Positions 11,014-22,718 of a stretch of DNA of 64,000 nucleotides are shown here, piece by piece. The stretch's first letter is position 1, and every line of letters starts with the position of its first letter. The DNA lies in assembly GCA_003254885.1 (NCBI GenBank), contig QANT01005266.1:91484-155483 (forward strand), given 5' to 3'. Origin of the DNA: Purshia tridentata (taxonomy: Eukaryota > Streptophyta > Magnoliopsida > Rosales > Rosaceae). The notes beneath the pieces were generated by a model that was not told the DNA's origin, did no database searches, and saw only the letters and a list, made by a program, of their open reading frames with translations. The translations under genes and the position numbers were made by a program.

Positions 11014-13931
11014 GTGCGGTGTACGAAATGGTTAAAAGAGAGGTGGGTAGCTTTTGCTTTAAATAGGGAAAAGGCTAAAGCTGAGATTCTGAGGATCCAA
11101 TATATCTGTGAGATTTTGTTTTCTCTTTGCAAATCTAGCAGAGAGGATTATACCACCCAACTTGTCTGTTGTCCTGTCAATCCTTATTTATTGGTAAATT
11201 TGCTAGAAAATTGGTCACTGTCACCAGACACACCACTTACCACTGTCACAAAACGTATGCCTTCTCTTTGTATTGTAATCTGTATCGTGGGGTTACATTA
11301 CATTGACTTGGCTACAGTTCTTAACCATACAGCTTCTCGATTCAACAAAACTATTTCAACCACCAACCATCTTGGAAAGCAGAATTGGTAATATATCAGG
11401 CTAAATCTTGGCCTTTCAAGACAAAGGTGTGAGAGAAAAATAGAAAAGACAGTTGAGTTTAAAGGTCAAGATTTTAGTTACATCGTTACATATGGTATTA
11501 CTAATACAAAATACATTGTAATATGTATATATTTAATAATAATACAAACAAAAATATATGTGTGGTTTCTCATATTATAAGATACGTAAATTGATATCAT
11601 TATATAAGTTTTTTTTTACCTCTATTAAAAGAGATAATCAATTGAGATAGTTCAAGTAATAATATATTTTTCAATTTTATAAATTATTTTACAATACATG
11701 CATGTATTGTTACGCGATTTTTATTCCCACTCAAGTTTTTAATTCTACTTGTTTGTATATGAAAATTATTACAAAATCACGGACAATTAAAACAGACTAT
11801 ATATTACACAAAAGGGACCCAATTTCATATTAAACATTCAGTCTTTGTTCTCTTCTATCTATCTTTCATACATCTGTGCTGAATCCAATGGTCTCTTTTC
11901 TCATGCACTTGGTATATTACAATCCTGCCTAAAATGTATCCTGTGGATGTGGACCCCTGCCGAGAGACATACAATAAATAGTTTTTACTATAATTATGCC
12001 AATTTAATTTGACTTTAAGTCCTGGTTTTGTTTTCAACTTTGAAGATTCACATCTAGTTAGTCCATGGGAAAATCTTGAATGATATCTTTGCCAAATTTT
12101 AATCAAACCTTTCTTCATCAAATCTTTGGAAATTTCCTATTAAGAAAAAATCTCCTTATAAAATAATATAGGTTTAATTACAAAATTCACCCACTAACTA
12201 TAGAGAATATTTCAAATTGATCCATAAATACAAAAATATTTTAAATTGGTATATTAACTAATGGAAAGTTACAAAATAGCACATATGTTACAAATTCTAT
12301 CAATAACAACCTTAAATACAAGTATAGGCAGTGCTGATTAAATTTTTTTAGATGATGTGGACACCAAATTAATAAAACTGCTTTAAAACCCATTTCTTTT
12401 CAACTCTCTCCCATCAAATGGAACTCACGAACAATAATATTGTAGGACCCACCTATAATAGTTGGAAACAATGTTGAACAAAAAGTTAGGTTCTCTATAA
12501 CATGTTCCTAAATATTTTGGTTGGGATATAACATATAAGCCATTAATTGATCTGTAAAAGCAATGTCATATCCATACAAGATCTTGATGAGGTAATGACT
12601 GATTTAATTGGATCATCTAACTATGGTCTCCTACATATAGTAGGCATTTAATCAAGGAAATGCAAAAGACAGTCATCCATTTTAATCAGATTAAATAATA
12701 GGTAAATTAATGAATGTTTTGATAAGGCCCTTTCTTAATGCAGCACTACTAATATATGATCCTTTCATTACATAATGTAATGGAAGGTTGGTAATGGTAC
12801 TTGGTGGTGCTTTAAATCTGGTTAGATCAGATACCCAAGTTCATTGGTACATATAGTCTGGAAGTGACATAATTTAACCAATAGAAGTAACACACAAAAT
12901 TAATGGCAATGTCCTATGATATATAATATAATGCACAAATCAAATTCATTAGAATTAAATCACAAAGGGAAAAGCAAATCCTATAAGATCCTAATTCCCA
13001 TTAAAAATAAAAGGTTTAAAAGAACACATGCATCAGTGGAATACTAAATTAGCCTGACATGACCTGTATAAATGAAATGGGTTCAACTCACCTTGCTCAA
13101 ATGCTCATGCTCATTCAATTTTAGTCTGCTTAATCTGAGACACTACCAGGCTACCACTACCAACTTTCTTTTTTAGTTTTGACAAGAGGTCAAGAAGATG
13201 AAGTCAAATATTAAATTACATGAAAGAAAGAAAGAAAGACTTCAATCTTTTTCTTTTATTTGTTTTGGGTTTTGCTAGAATTGAAGGAATCGATGATACA
13301 TTCATTCTTTGTTTCATACCCAGTCCAAGTCAATCCCACACCGGCGGCTTCAAAAGGTGAAAGCCGACCTTTTGGGTGGCGGTGAACGTCCCAAAATATA
13401 ATCAACTTTCGTACGGACACCATATCTTGCATGATCCGTCTTATGGGGCCCACTCCCATACAGCCATACAGGGAGAGCTAGCTGTCCACTGTGACTTCCT
13501 CCATTTGCGTGAAGGATCTGATCTTAAATATAAGTCTATTAATTAATTAATTTATTTAATTTATAATCCATTTGTGATTTGTCAGTCACTTCGGAATTTG
13601 CGCTTTGATCTCCTGCAGTCCTGCAGATCAACTTTGGATTCCACGGCCAGCATCCAAATCCAAATATTCTGAATGCAAAATATGTATATATTCACATTCT
13701 ACCTGGCCAAAAAAAAAATTATATATTCACATTCTAATAATATTTTTTTATATATTAGTAAATAGTAATGATAATGATATCACTGTTATGCCAATATTAG
13801 GGTACTATTATTAAGAAGCATGATTTCACAAATCTTGTTTAAATGTAATATTTTAGAGTTAAAAAAGTTATAAAACAAAATGTTTAGAGCGGGGTGCCTA
13901 AAGAGCATATTCATGAGTGTTCATAAAGGAC
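11014..13931. other. Long intergenic region, no gene supported
   Basis: About 2.9 kb of AT-rich DNA between the divergent response-regulator and SR-protein genes. 12170-12360 has the low-complexity look of a decayed dispersed repeat, but I could not find its other end. 13320-13460 is a GC-richer island discussed in the findings. No tRNA or long ORF seen. Confidence 0.5.
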
Positions 13932-14156
13932 CAGGCTATTCTGACCACTTTCCATTGCTGAGTTGACTATCCTAAAACTATTCGACAATAGTTTACCAAA
14001 ATATTTGTATTATTTTGGTGGCCAACTACTGAATCTTTTTTTATATTTGTACTATTCAACAATAGTTTATAAAAATAATATAAATATTTCGAAAAACTAT
14101 TGTCGAATATTTCAAGAGTGGTCAACTCAGCAATGTAGAACGGTCGGAATAGCCTG
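13932..14156. mobile_element. MITE, family 1, copy A
   Basis: 225-bp element with imperfect terminal inverted repeats of about 60 bp. The left end begins CAGGCTATTCTGACC and the right end, reverse-complemented, begins CAGGCTATTCCGACC; both continue with CATTGCTGAGTTGAC and an ATTCGACAATAGTTT block. There is no coding capacity. Flanks share only CATAAA, so the target duplication is not clear. A second copy lies at 51747-51988. It ends about 70 bp before the promoter motifs of the SR-protein gene. Confidence 0.85.
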
Positions 14157-14223
14157 CCCGTCCATAAAATCCACCTACTAGATGACTTTAACAGGCCGTA
14201 AACCCAACCTATGTCTCTGTAAT

Positions 14224-14259
14224 TGGGCTCGAGAACCCTAGTGGCGTATCCAATGGGCC
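14224..14259. promoter_or_regulatory. Site II and telo-box motifs of SR-protein gene
   Basis: TGGGCT (14224-14229), AACCCTA (14234-14240) and TGGGCC (14254-14259) lie within 36 bp, about 140 bp upstream of the ATG. This pairing is typical of growth-associated and housekeeping plant promoters bound by TCP factors. Confidence 0.55.
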
Positions 14260-14397
14260 ATAAGTTAAAAAAAGTCCAACAGACTAAATTATTCTAGAAG
14301 CGACGTCGTTTTTAACAACGAGAAAAAGATCTGCTTCAGCCTAAATAAACCGTCACTCTGAACCAGCGCGCGTTCCGGATTGTCGAGCTCGACGAAG

Positions 14398-16911
14398 ATG
14401 GAGGAAGCAAAAGCCGCGGCGTACTACGACGAGCTGACTCGGCGCGGCGAAGGAGCCGCCCGATTCAAACAAGGGTTGGGCTTCTCTTCAGCAAACCCAG
14501 GTTCCGAAAATGCCCCTGCACGCGGCTCAGCGCTGCCTTACTCATCTTCATCTTCATTCATGAGCAAGTTCGTCAAGGCCTCCAGCCCAAGCAAGGAGTC
14601 AGGGCTCCAGAAACAGGACCGAATCGAGTCCATCCAGAACAAGCTCAAGAGGAAGAAGCCCGACCCGGCTGGAGAAGAAGAAGAAGAAGAAGAAAAACGA
14701 CCACCTAGGGTTTCAGAGAGAGATAGGCATTCCAGCATGAAGCGGAGTAGGAGCAGAGAGAGGCATTCGAGGCGGCGAAGTAGGAGCAGAGAGAGATACA
14801 GGGATAGAGATAGAGAAAGAAGGAGGAGGAGGAGTAGGTCTCGGAGCGATTCGGATGGAGATAGAAGACGAAGAGAGACGAGTAGAAGTCGTAGTCGGTC
14901 GCCTCGGAGAAAGGAGCGAAGGAGTCGAAGTTCGTCCCCGAGAGAGAGGGGTTTAGAGAAGAGCAAAGGTAAAGTGGGAAAGGAGAGGAATGGTGGTGCT
15001 GATTTTTCGAAGTTGATTAAAGGCTACGATAAGATGGTATGTTTATATTGGTTACTGTAATTGACTTCTTGTGGTTCATAATTCATGCCAGGAGTTAGCT
15101 CAGGTCTTTATCAATCTTAGTTATATGAGACATTGAACTCTTAGGTGGTAGAATTACTTTGCATCAACCTGTGTGAGTGAGGAATTTTAAGATATATTTT
15201 GTGACCCAAATGAGCATTATTCATTGAAATAAGAACCATCACCAACTACCAAGAAAGCTGCGGCTTTAATGCCAAATGTACATTCTTTCTTCTATTTTCT
15301 TGTTCTTTTGGTGGGGAAAGGGTGATTTAGATGAACTGTGAGGTCCATTCTATCTTCATCGTGGTTATATTTTGCAGCATAGTTGAACTGTGTGCAACCC
15401 TTTGTTATTTTTATTTAATAACAGTGTATCATGTGATTTCGACATACTAGAGTTGGGCAGACTCTGTGTGTATGTGTCCGTCTGTGTGTTTTAGCTGTAA
15501 TTTTTCAAGTATGATAACAAGCTGTCCTTTTTTTATGAACAGTCACCAGCTGAGAGAGTCAAAGCAAAGATGAAACTTCAACTTGCTGAAACAGGTGAAT
15601 TGTTTGATGCTATAGTGGACTGTGTTATTTTGGATTTACTTGGGGCTGTGCGAAATAATCATTGTGTTATCATCTTAAATGCAGCCGGGAAGGATACAAC
15701 AAAAGGTGGCTCTGGTTGGGAAAGATTTGAGTTCAACAAAGATGCACCGCTTGATGATGAAGAAATTGAAGGTTAAACATATATAACCTCACTAATTTAG
15801 AAAGTAAAGGTTGAATTCTGTTATTTGCACCCAATAGTTCTGTCCTTTGTAGCTTTGGTCTATTTGTTCTTGTTATTTTTTAAATATTTTGCGGGATCTA
15901 TCACAATCATTTTTCAAGTTAAAAGTTAGAACTTAGCCCATTACAGAACTTGTGTTCTCTCAGTAAGTTGGCTAATCATCTTCATACTCATAATTTAGTG
16001 AGAAAACCAGTATTTGTTTGCAGCCATAGAATGTTACATTTTGTTCCATTAATGTTCATAATCCAAGCATAAAATAAGCATTGTACCGACATCTGCTTAC
16101 TTTTTTGTCTTTTATCTCGGTTTGATAATTGTCTCTCCCTTCTGAGTATATCATATATTTTGCCAAACTTTCAAGCTTGCACTCCAGTTGTCTCTAATTA
16201 AGTTTTCATTTAGCAGAGCATTGGTCAATCAATTATCTTAGGTTAGGTTGAGAAAAAGTGGCATCATTAGGTTACTCATCCTTGACTGAAGACTTGATAA
16301 TCAGTTCTACTGCCATGCTGATCTATGCAAATTGTACTGTAAATTTTTAACTCATAAATTATCTTGGCCTCCTCTGACTAGAGCAAAGTGAGCTGATTGT
16401 GAGTGTTCACCTTCTTTATAGTTGCTGAAGATGATTCAGCATTAGTTAAGAATATTGGCCGAAGCTTCCGGTTTTCTGCAGTTGAGGTATGTCTCTCTGC
16501 TCATATGAGTTCCAGTTTAATGTTCATGCATCTTTCATCTAGGAATCTGGTTTTTTGAGAGGTGAGTGAAAATTCCATAATTCAATGCCATTGTGTAGAC
16601 AAAAAGGGAAGAGCAGATCAAAGCTGCTCATGATGAGGCCATGTTCGGTGCATCAGATAATCCACCATCTGTAATGATAGATAGTGAGGCTGAGACAGAG
16701 AATGATATAAAGGACAGCAAAGAAAGCGACTCTACAAGCCTCTTGAGTGATAAGGTAAGTTAAATATTGTTTGTTTATAAGAAAAAGAGAGAAATATTGT
16801 TTATTTTTTTGGGGCTGTAGATGAAATTTGAAGTGATTGTAGTCATGGTTGTAGGTACTTGCAAAAAAACAAGTCTCATGGCGTGATCGTATTCGTACCA
16901 AGAATAATTGA
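14398..16911 (+). CDS. Arg/Ser-rich (SR-related) nuclear protein
   Basis: Six exons: 14398-15036, 15543-15594, 15685-15771, 16422-16486, 16599-16754 and 16855-16911, giving 351 residues. The N terminus (EEAKAAAYYDELTRRGEG, then ARFKQGLGF) looks conserved. Residues 100-195 are an RS domain built from RSRSRER and RRRSRSRS-type repeats. The rest is acidic and helical and ends KKQVSWRDRIRTKNN. No RRM is present, so it is not a classical SR splicing factor; RS domains usually act in spliceosome contacts and nuclear speckles, and that is an inference here. I do not recognise a named family. The matching locus in the Arabidopsis EDS1-ARR5 block is also annotated as SR-like, as I recall. Confidence 0.85.
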
Positions 16912-17541
16912 CATGGATGACTTGGGGTGGATGCCATGATAACCAGATTTCAAGTCATAAACAAGCTGATGGTTGGGGTCAGAAGCTGTGACCAAAGGGG
17001 GTGGACATGGATATCTGCATGTGAAATTCTGATGGAGGTGGAGGCATTGACCATGGAGATACAGTTAAGTTAGCAGGAAGAGGCTTCTACCTCCAATGAA
17101 ATTGCAGAGGGCCAAGAATTTTCATTGCTATATCATTTGTGCTCAGTGATTCTTCTTTTCAAAATGTGCACCCATTTGGCTAGTCTGGTCCGAGCTAAAT
17201 ATACCTAAAATATGTTGCCCTGTAATTTGGCCAAGAAAGCAGTGGAATTGTAGTTTTATGGAGTCAGACCACCTATTATACACTTATGAGTATATTATAT
17301 ATTTACATTCTACTACCATGTTCTGCACAATTATTTGCGAGGTTACTGATTTATGTCTATGTTGAAGATTTGAATTCTACATCACCATTAGCCCCTAAGA
17401 CGAGAGTTCAAAGCAGACGGTGACTAAACTGTGCACGTTAATCCCAGTGACAAAAACGACTTCCAGTTCTAGAGTCGGGTTAGCCATGAGTTTCAATAAT
17501 TTTGTTATAAAATAAGTTTAAAGAATAACAATCTCAATTGG

Positions 17542-17613
17542 GTCGTTGTAGTATAGTGGTAAGTATTCCCGCCTGTCACGCGGGTGACCCGGGTTCGATC
17601 CCCGGCAACGGCG
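17542..17613 (+). tRNA. tRNA-Asp (GTC)
   Basis: A 72-nt cloverleaf. Acceptor stem GTCGTTG pairs with CAACGGC (one G-U pair), discriminator G at 17613. The anticodon stem CCCGC/GCGGG encloses CTGTCAC with anticodon GTC at 17575-17577. A GGTTCGATCC T-arm is present. No intron. A T-run at about 17620 serves as the polymerase III terminator. It sits between the SR-protein and B12D genes. Confidence 0.97.
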
Positions 17614-17920
17614 CTCACAGTTTTTAAATAATATGATTATTTTATTTTATTTTTGTATTTTTTTTAACGCGGGTGACCTGGAGAAGCTCAATTCAGTTGC
17701 GTGGCGCCGCTTGATTGGCTGCACTGCAAATATGACGCATGCCGCACCCAAAACAGCCAATCAAATTCGAGTATTCGACCACTTGGAATAAAAAATTGAA
17801 AAGAAATAAAAGATAAAGCTGGCACTGAGGTCGTCCATTTTTCTCCGTCTCTCTGTTTGCATTTCTAAGCTAAGCTCTCACATTTCTCCGTTCATCCCTC
17901 CATTACGGTGCGTACAATCA

Positions 17921-18935
17921 ATGGCTGTGAATCGATGGTTGAGGCCTGAGGTAAGCTCAGATCTACACTCAGACTTCACTTTTACTTTGTTTGGGGACTA
18001 TTTCGATTAACGTCTTTGATTTTGTTTCTTGGCCCATCCTGTGTAGGTTTACCCGCTATTCTTGGCCGTAGGGGGTGCCGTGGGTATCTGCGGGTTTAGT
18101 TTGGTCCGCCATATCTGCATCAACCCTGAAGTCAGGTCTATCTCTCTCTCTCTCAAAACACATTTTATAAGTTTTATTACCAAATATTTGATTTTATTTC
18201 GATGTCAACTCAGCTAGCTTAAATTGTACCCAGAAATAGTAAAAAAGAAAAACAGTAATTAGCGGAAATTAGGTGCTCCAAAATTAATCATTAGAGAGGT
18301 AAACTAAATATTTAAGGCCAAAAGAACCTGATTTTGTGATTATGAGAATAGATCGCCTCTGTAATTGTTTATATAAAACATTTATACACATAATCAGTTT
18401 TAACCTTTCGAGCTCCTGCATTCTAGCAACCAAAATCATTCACATAGGTTTCTATGGACTCATGCACTTGTGGAGTTGTACATGTTAGCGAGACCTTTTC
18501 TTCTTATTTTGTTGGTCCTTTCCTATAAAGTGAAAGAAGTTTATTCTATATTAAACAGGTTCATGTAATCATATACTTGATAAAGTCCATTTGGGAAGAT
18601 GAATGTGTAGCAGGGTGTACTTGAATATAGGCGTGGTACGATAAATATGATATGTGTTTGTGTTGGGGGAGAAGTTGAACTGGATGTGCAAAGACAAGAC
18701 AGTGTCTTATAATCTGTGTATTTGTACTGCAATGGATGTTTTAACTTGCAATAATACTCTCTGTTTTTCTTTGTAAATCAGAGTGACCAAGGAGAACAGG
18801 GCTGCTGGAGTATTGGATAATTTCGCTGAGGGAGAAAAGTACACTGAGCATATGCTGAGGAGATTTGTCCGCAACAAGTCCCCAGAAATCATGCCAAACA
18901 TCAACAACTGGTTCACAGACCCAAGCCGAAGCTAA
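17921..18935 (+). CDS. B12D-family mitochondrial protein
   Basis: Three exons: 17921-17950, 18047-18135 and 18782-18935, giving 90 residues, the family length. After RWLRPEVYPLF comes one membrane span (about 11-29, rich in Gly, Val and Ala), then INPEVRVTKENRAAGVLDN and a basic C-terminal part with RNKSPEIMPNINNWFTDP. B12D proteins belong to the NDUFA4/MLRQ-like group and are found in mitochondria; roles in respiration, germination, ripening and hypoxia have been reported. The start is the first ATG and is supported by the family's N terminus. Exon 1 encodes only ten residues. Confidence 0.93.
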
Positions 18936-19935
18936 TTGTGTTGCATAATATTTTCTTTCAAAAAAACTAAATCAGAGATATAGACTCTAAATTGTCTTTT
19001 CGTGATTGGAGCAGAACTAGTGTTCAATTTGTCTTCTGTATGAGGCTTACATCGAAAATAAACTGAGTGGATTATGATGTGAACTTAAATTTGGTTTTTA
19101 TGAGATGATTATTGGCTTCTGCATATTAATTGGTTGTTAATTATATTATGATGGGCATCTGTACATTGATGGCAATGTAACCCACGTAACATTTGTCATT
19201 TAAGATCGCATATATAGACATAACTTTAATTGGCCAAGAAGAATTACTTGGTAGATTAATATTATATTCTGTTATATTACTCCTCTCCTTTGCTTCTTCT
19301 TTGTAAAAAAAACATTTCAATGGCACCATTTCATCAATTTTAAGGACATGCGCTGGTTTTCTGGTAGCATCGTGAATGCGGCTATGGAGTCTGATATCGT
19401 TGGAGTACCATAAAAATTCCAAGGGCCCAACTCCAACCTTAGAATACATAGCATCAATGATAACAATAAATAAATTAAGGCCATATGCAGACACAAGTTA
19501 TGATAGAGCCGAGACATGAAAAACAAATAAGCTTTAAGAGGACAATATAAGAATAGCTTTTTAGGGCCGGATATACCATTAGTAAATGATTATTCTTATA
19601 ATATCCGTCAAGATCGTAAGAACTAAATCAGCACAGGCTTCTAACCACAACAATCAAGTCGTAATGTAATACAGAGATGGGAAATGATTTTAATGCTAAA
19701 ACTTGTATCCTAGAAGACTAAAGCACCACAATCAGAATGAAATTTTCTGCAGCAATCAAATTCATCAACATTGTTGATAGCTGTAACTAATCATACACGA
19801 GAATAGACTACAAGTTCTGCAGCAACAAAAAAGCCAAAAGCTATGCTCACATGTGATCCACTTCAAGCTTCTAATGGGTTGTTGATTTCCATGTGCCAAA
19901 ACTGGCAGAGAAGAGGAACCCCATCTGACGAGAAA
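18936..19935. other. Intergenic between convergent genes
   Basis: Holds the 3' UTRs of B12D (+) and CDC23 (-). A 117-codon minus-strand frame (19141-19494) is AT-rich and matches no family I know. Nothing else seen. Confidence 0.5.
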
Positions 19936-22431
19936 TCACGGAGGAAAGTGCTCAACATCCATTAATGGATTACGAGATTGTTCTATTCTCATTCCTCGAA
20001 GTAAACTTTTTGCTGTTTCCTTTTCCTGTAGTGAGACAGAAATAACAATTATGTCCAGTTGATTTTAAATATTGTTAAGTATTCATTAAATTTCTTTCTT
20101 TTTTGCCAGAATCTTTGTTAAATTTCAATGCTATATTTAGGAAAACCGTATACAGAGAAAGAGCAATTGTAACTCACTGGGCCAGTATAATCCAGAAGAC
20201 GGGTACAGTAGACCTCTGCTTCTTCAAATCTTTTCTGCTGTTCGTAGTATCGAGCAAGAAATAGCAGAGTTTCAACCCTATTAGGTCCTTCCCTATCTTC
20301 AGCTTCCATCCTCTCCAAATCTTTCTTGTAGTAATAAGCCGCCTCTTCAGAACGTCCAAGTTCAGAATGTAGCTTTGCTAGCTGGTGCAGGGCAATTGCT
20401 TCCCTGTCATTACAATTTACTGCCCTTTTGTAACACTTCATTGCTTCTTCAATCATGTGGAGCTGTTCAGTTTCATAACACTGAGCCATGGCAATCCACA
20501 ACCGAGAATCATTTGGCTGCAAGAATACAGATTTCTTGAAGTAATGAAGAGCATAAAAGGGCATGCCCATCATCTCATAAGCTTGTCCTAATCCATACCA
20601 AGCTCGATAATCACATGGATTTATATCTACAGCATGCCGATAAGCATCAGCTGCTGCTGGGGTGTTTTTCATCTCAACATATTCATGACCCATAAGGGTC
20701 CAGGCAGATAAATAATTTCTGTTCAGTTTGAGTGCCCTCCTAAAGTACACAACTGACTTCTCATGCTGCCCTTTTAAGCTGTAATAATTCCCAATAATGC
20801 AACAAGATTCAGGTCTGTATTTATCAGTCATAAATACCCTATGGGCAAGGTAACTTAGTGAAGAGAAGCATTCCTTTGCATATAGCACATTGGAATACAT
20901 ATCCATGTCCTCCACTCGGTAAGGGTCATTCCTGAGAAGTTCTTCAAAAATTGCTTCAACTTGTTCAAATTCCCTTAAACTGTATTGGGCCTTTGCAATT
21001 TGAGCCTGAATGTAATTACTAAAACTAAAAGTGCCCTGCAGATATTCATATTTTGCTTTGGATTCATTGTACATCCTTAGTTCTTGGTAAACATTGGCAA
21101 GAAAGAAGTCCTTCATCCAATGGTTATTGAGATTAAGGCTGTTCAAGCTGTCAACTGTAGTGCACAAGGACAGCAGCTCTGACCAGGCATTCCAGTTCCA
21201 AGGGTAGCTATTAACAGACTCCACAAGAACTGTACAAGCAAGGTTCTCGCTACCTTTCTGTTTGAGCACAAGACCATACAAGTACAGCTCAAATGGATCA
21301 ATTGTGGCATTTTTGCGAAGAGTTGACAACTCCCTCTCAAGAGAAACCAGTTCACGATTCACAGTGTCGCTCTTACCTAGGGGTCCCTCAAGTTCAATCA
21401 TTTCTTCCTCTTTCCGCTTTTCTCCAGCCTTCATTTTAAAGAATAGAAATGAGGAAGAATATACAATTATAACTTCTAAAATGAAATAGGTTGGCTCATA
21501 AAAGTAAAGTGTTTTAGAACAAATAAGAAACTCCTATGGGTGTTTTCTTGTAATATTAAACTAAAACAGATTTATTAAAGTATCCTACAACCAAACTATA
21601 TAAATCCGATTGGATTTCTCAACCTGACTGCTGATTGAAACCGTTTTGACACCAAGTCTGTATATTTGATCCTAGTTGCTGATCTACACAGACTTGTATC
21701 CCGGGATCATTATTTACCTGAGTAGTAACTAGTAACACTAACCCGGAAAGTTTTTATTTTATTTTTTATCAACTACATTAAACCCGAACTGAATCACCAC
21801 CATTTGAACTAGTTCATGCTAAAATGTGAAAAGTAAAGACGTGGAATATGTGCATACACATAAACCTTACTAAATCAATTTATTTCATGTAATCTACAAA
21901 AGCCACACCAGGAAAAAAGAAAACTTTGATTTGCAGAGAGTGAAGAGAGAATGTAACTAACCAGATAAAGAGCGTAGCAGCGCAAAAAGACTGATTTTTT
22001 TCCCGTTTGATCACGAAGCACGTGAGCAGCTCTTCTGTACTCCCGGCAATCAAAATAGGACTTAGCAAGAAGGTAAAAATCACCGTCTACAATGTCGTCT
22101 TCCTCCATTACCGGAGTGGAGACATACGACACGCCAGCAGCCGGCGTTGAAGTGACGTCGTTTGTGCGGAATCTCCGGCGAATGCTGGAGCTCCCGCGCT
22201 GGAATCTGGTGTTCGCAGGCGTAAACTTCGCCGGGTCTTGCTCGATACCCACCAGCTGCTCCGCTGCCCTGAAAATTGAAAATTGGTCACATGCCGAACA
22301 TCAATAGCTGTAAAGCAGCTCAATTGGGGTTTTAGGGTTTGGTACCATTTGGAAGCGGCGTAGAGACAACGATCGCTTAGCTGACGAATCGCAGTTCGAA
22401 GCTCGTTCCTGTAATTCTCTTTCGAATTCAT
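19936..22431 (-). CDS. CDC23: Anaphase-promoting complex subunit 8 (CDC23)
   Basis: Four exons: 22346-22431, 21962-22268, 20178-21428 and 19936-20025, giving 577 residues, close to Arabidopsis APC8. The N-terminal ANAPC8 region (NELRTAIRQLSDRCLYAASKWAAE, split here across exons 1-2) is followed by at least eight TPR motifs between about 250 and 520, for example NYYSLKGQHEKSVVYFRRAL and GQAYEMMGMPFYALHYFKKS. CDC23 is a structural TPR subunit of the APC/C ubiquitin ligase that drives cyclin and securin destruction. The last exon encodes only 29 residues. The gene shares a 287-bp head-to-head spacer with the PPR gene. Confidence 0.95.
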
Positions 22432-22718
22432 CGATTCCCTCTCTGTGTTTGCTTCAACATCCGACCGATGGCCGCCTCTAACTTGCGCCGTGAGTGACGG
22501 TGCTACTGAGCTAGACCTCGCGCGCAGCTTCAGATTTTCAAAAACAGAAATCAAAATGTTTGTGGTGGTTTTGGTCCCTCGTGGGTTTTTACCAGAAACG
22601 GGCTAGGCCGCTAAAGAAAAAAAGGCCCAGCCCAATTAAATTGAGCCCAAAAAGTATGTTTGGCTGGAGAGAAAATAAGGAGGGAAAATGTAACCACCAA
22701 CGGCTGCAACTCTAAAAC
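22432..22718. promoter_or_regulatory. Bidirectional promoter, CDC23 / PPR gene
   Basis: The start codons of the divergent genes are only 287 bp apart. The middle contains GGCCCA (22624-22629), AGCCCA (22629-22634) and AGCCCA (22644-22649), site II elements that read in both directions. No TATA box stands out on either side, as is common for housekeeping genes. Confidence 0.6.

Noticed and set aside
14380-14400. Upstream start for the SR-protein gene
   Set aside because: The frame extends to a TTG, not an ATG. The first ATG is at 14398.
14538-14966. Leu/Arg-rich 142-codon minus frame
   Set aside because: Antisense of the RS domain, kept open by repetitive AGA/AGG codons.
19141-19494. 117-codon minus frame between B12D and CDC23
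   Set aside because: AT-rich, no motif, no family resemblance, lies where two genes converge.
22108-22554. 148-codon minus frame at the CDC23 5' end
   Set aside because: It includes the true first exon (from ATG 22431) but runs upstream into the promoter and downstream through intron 1 in the wrong frame for exon 2.
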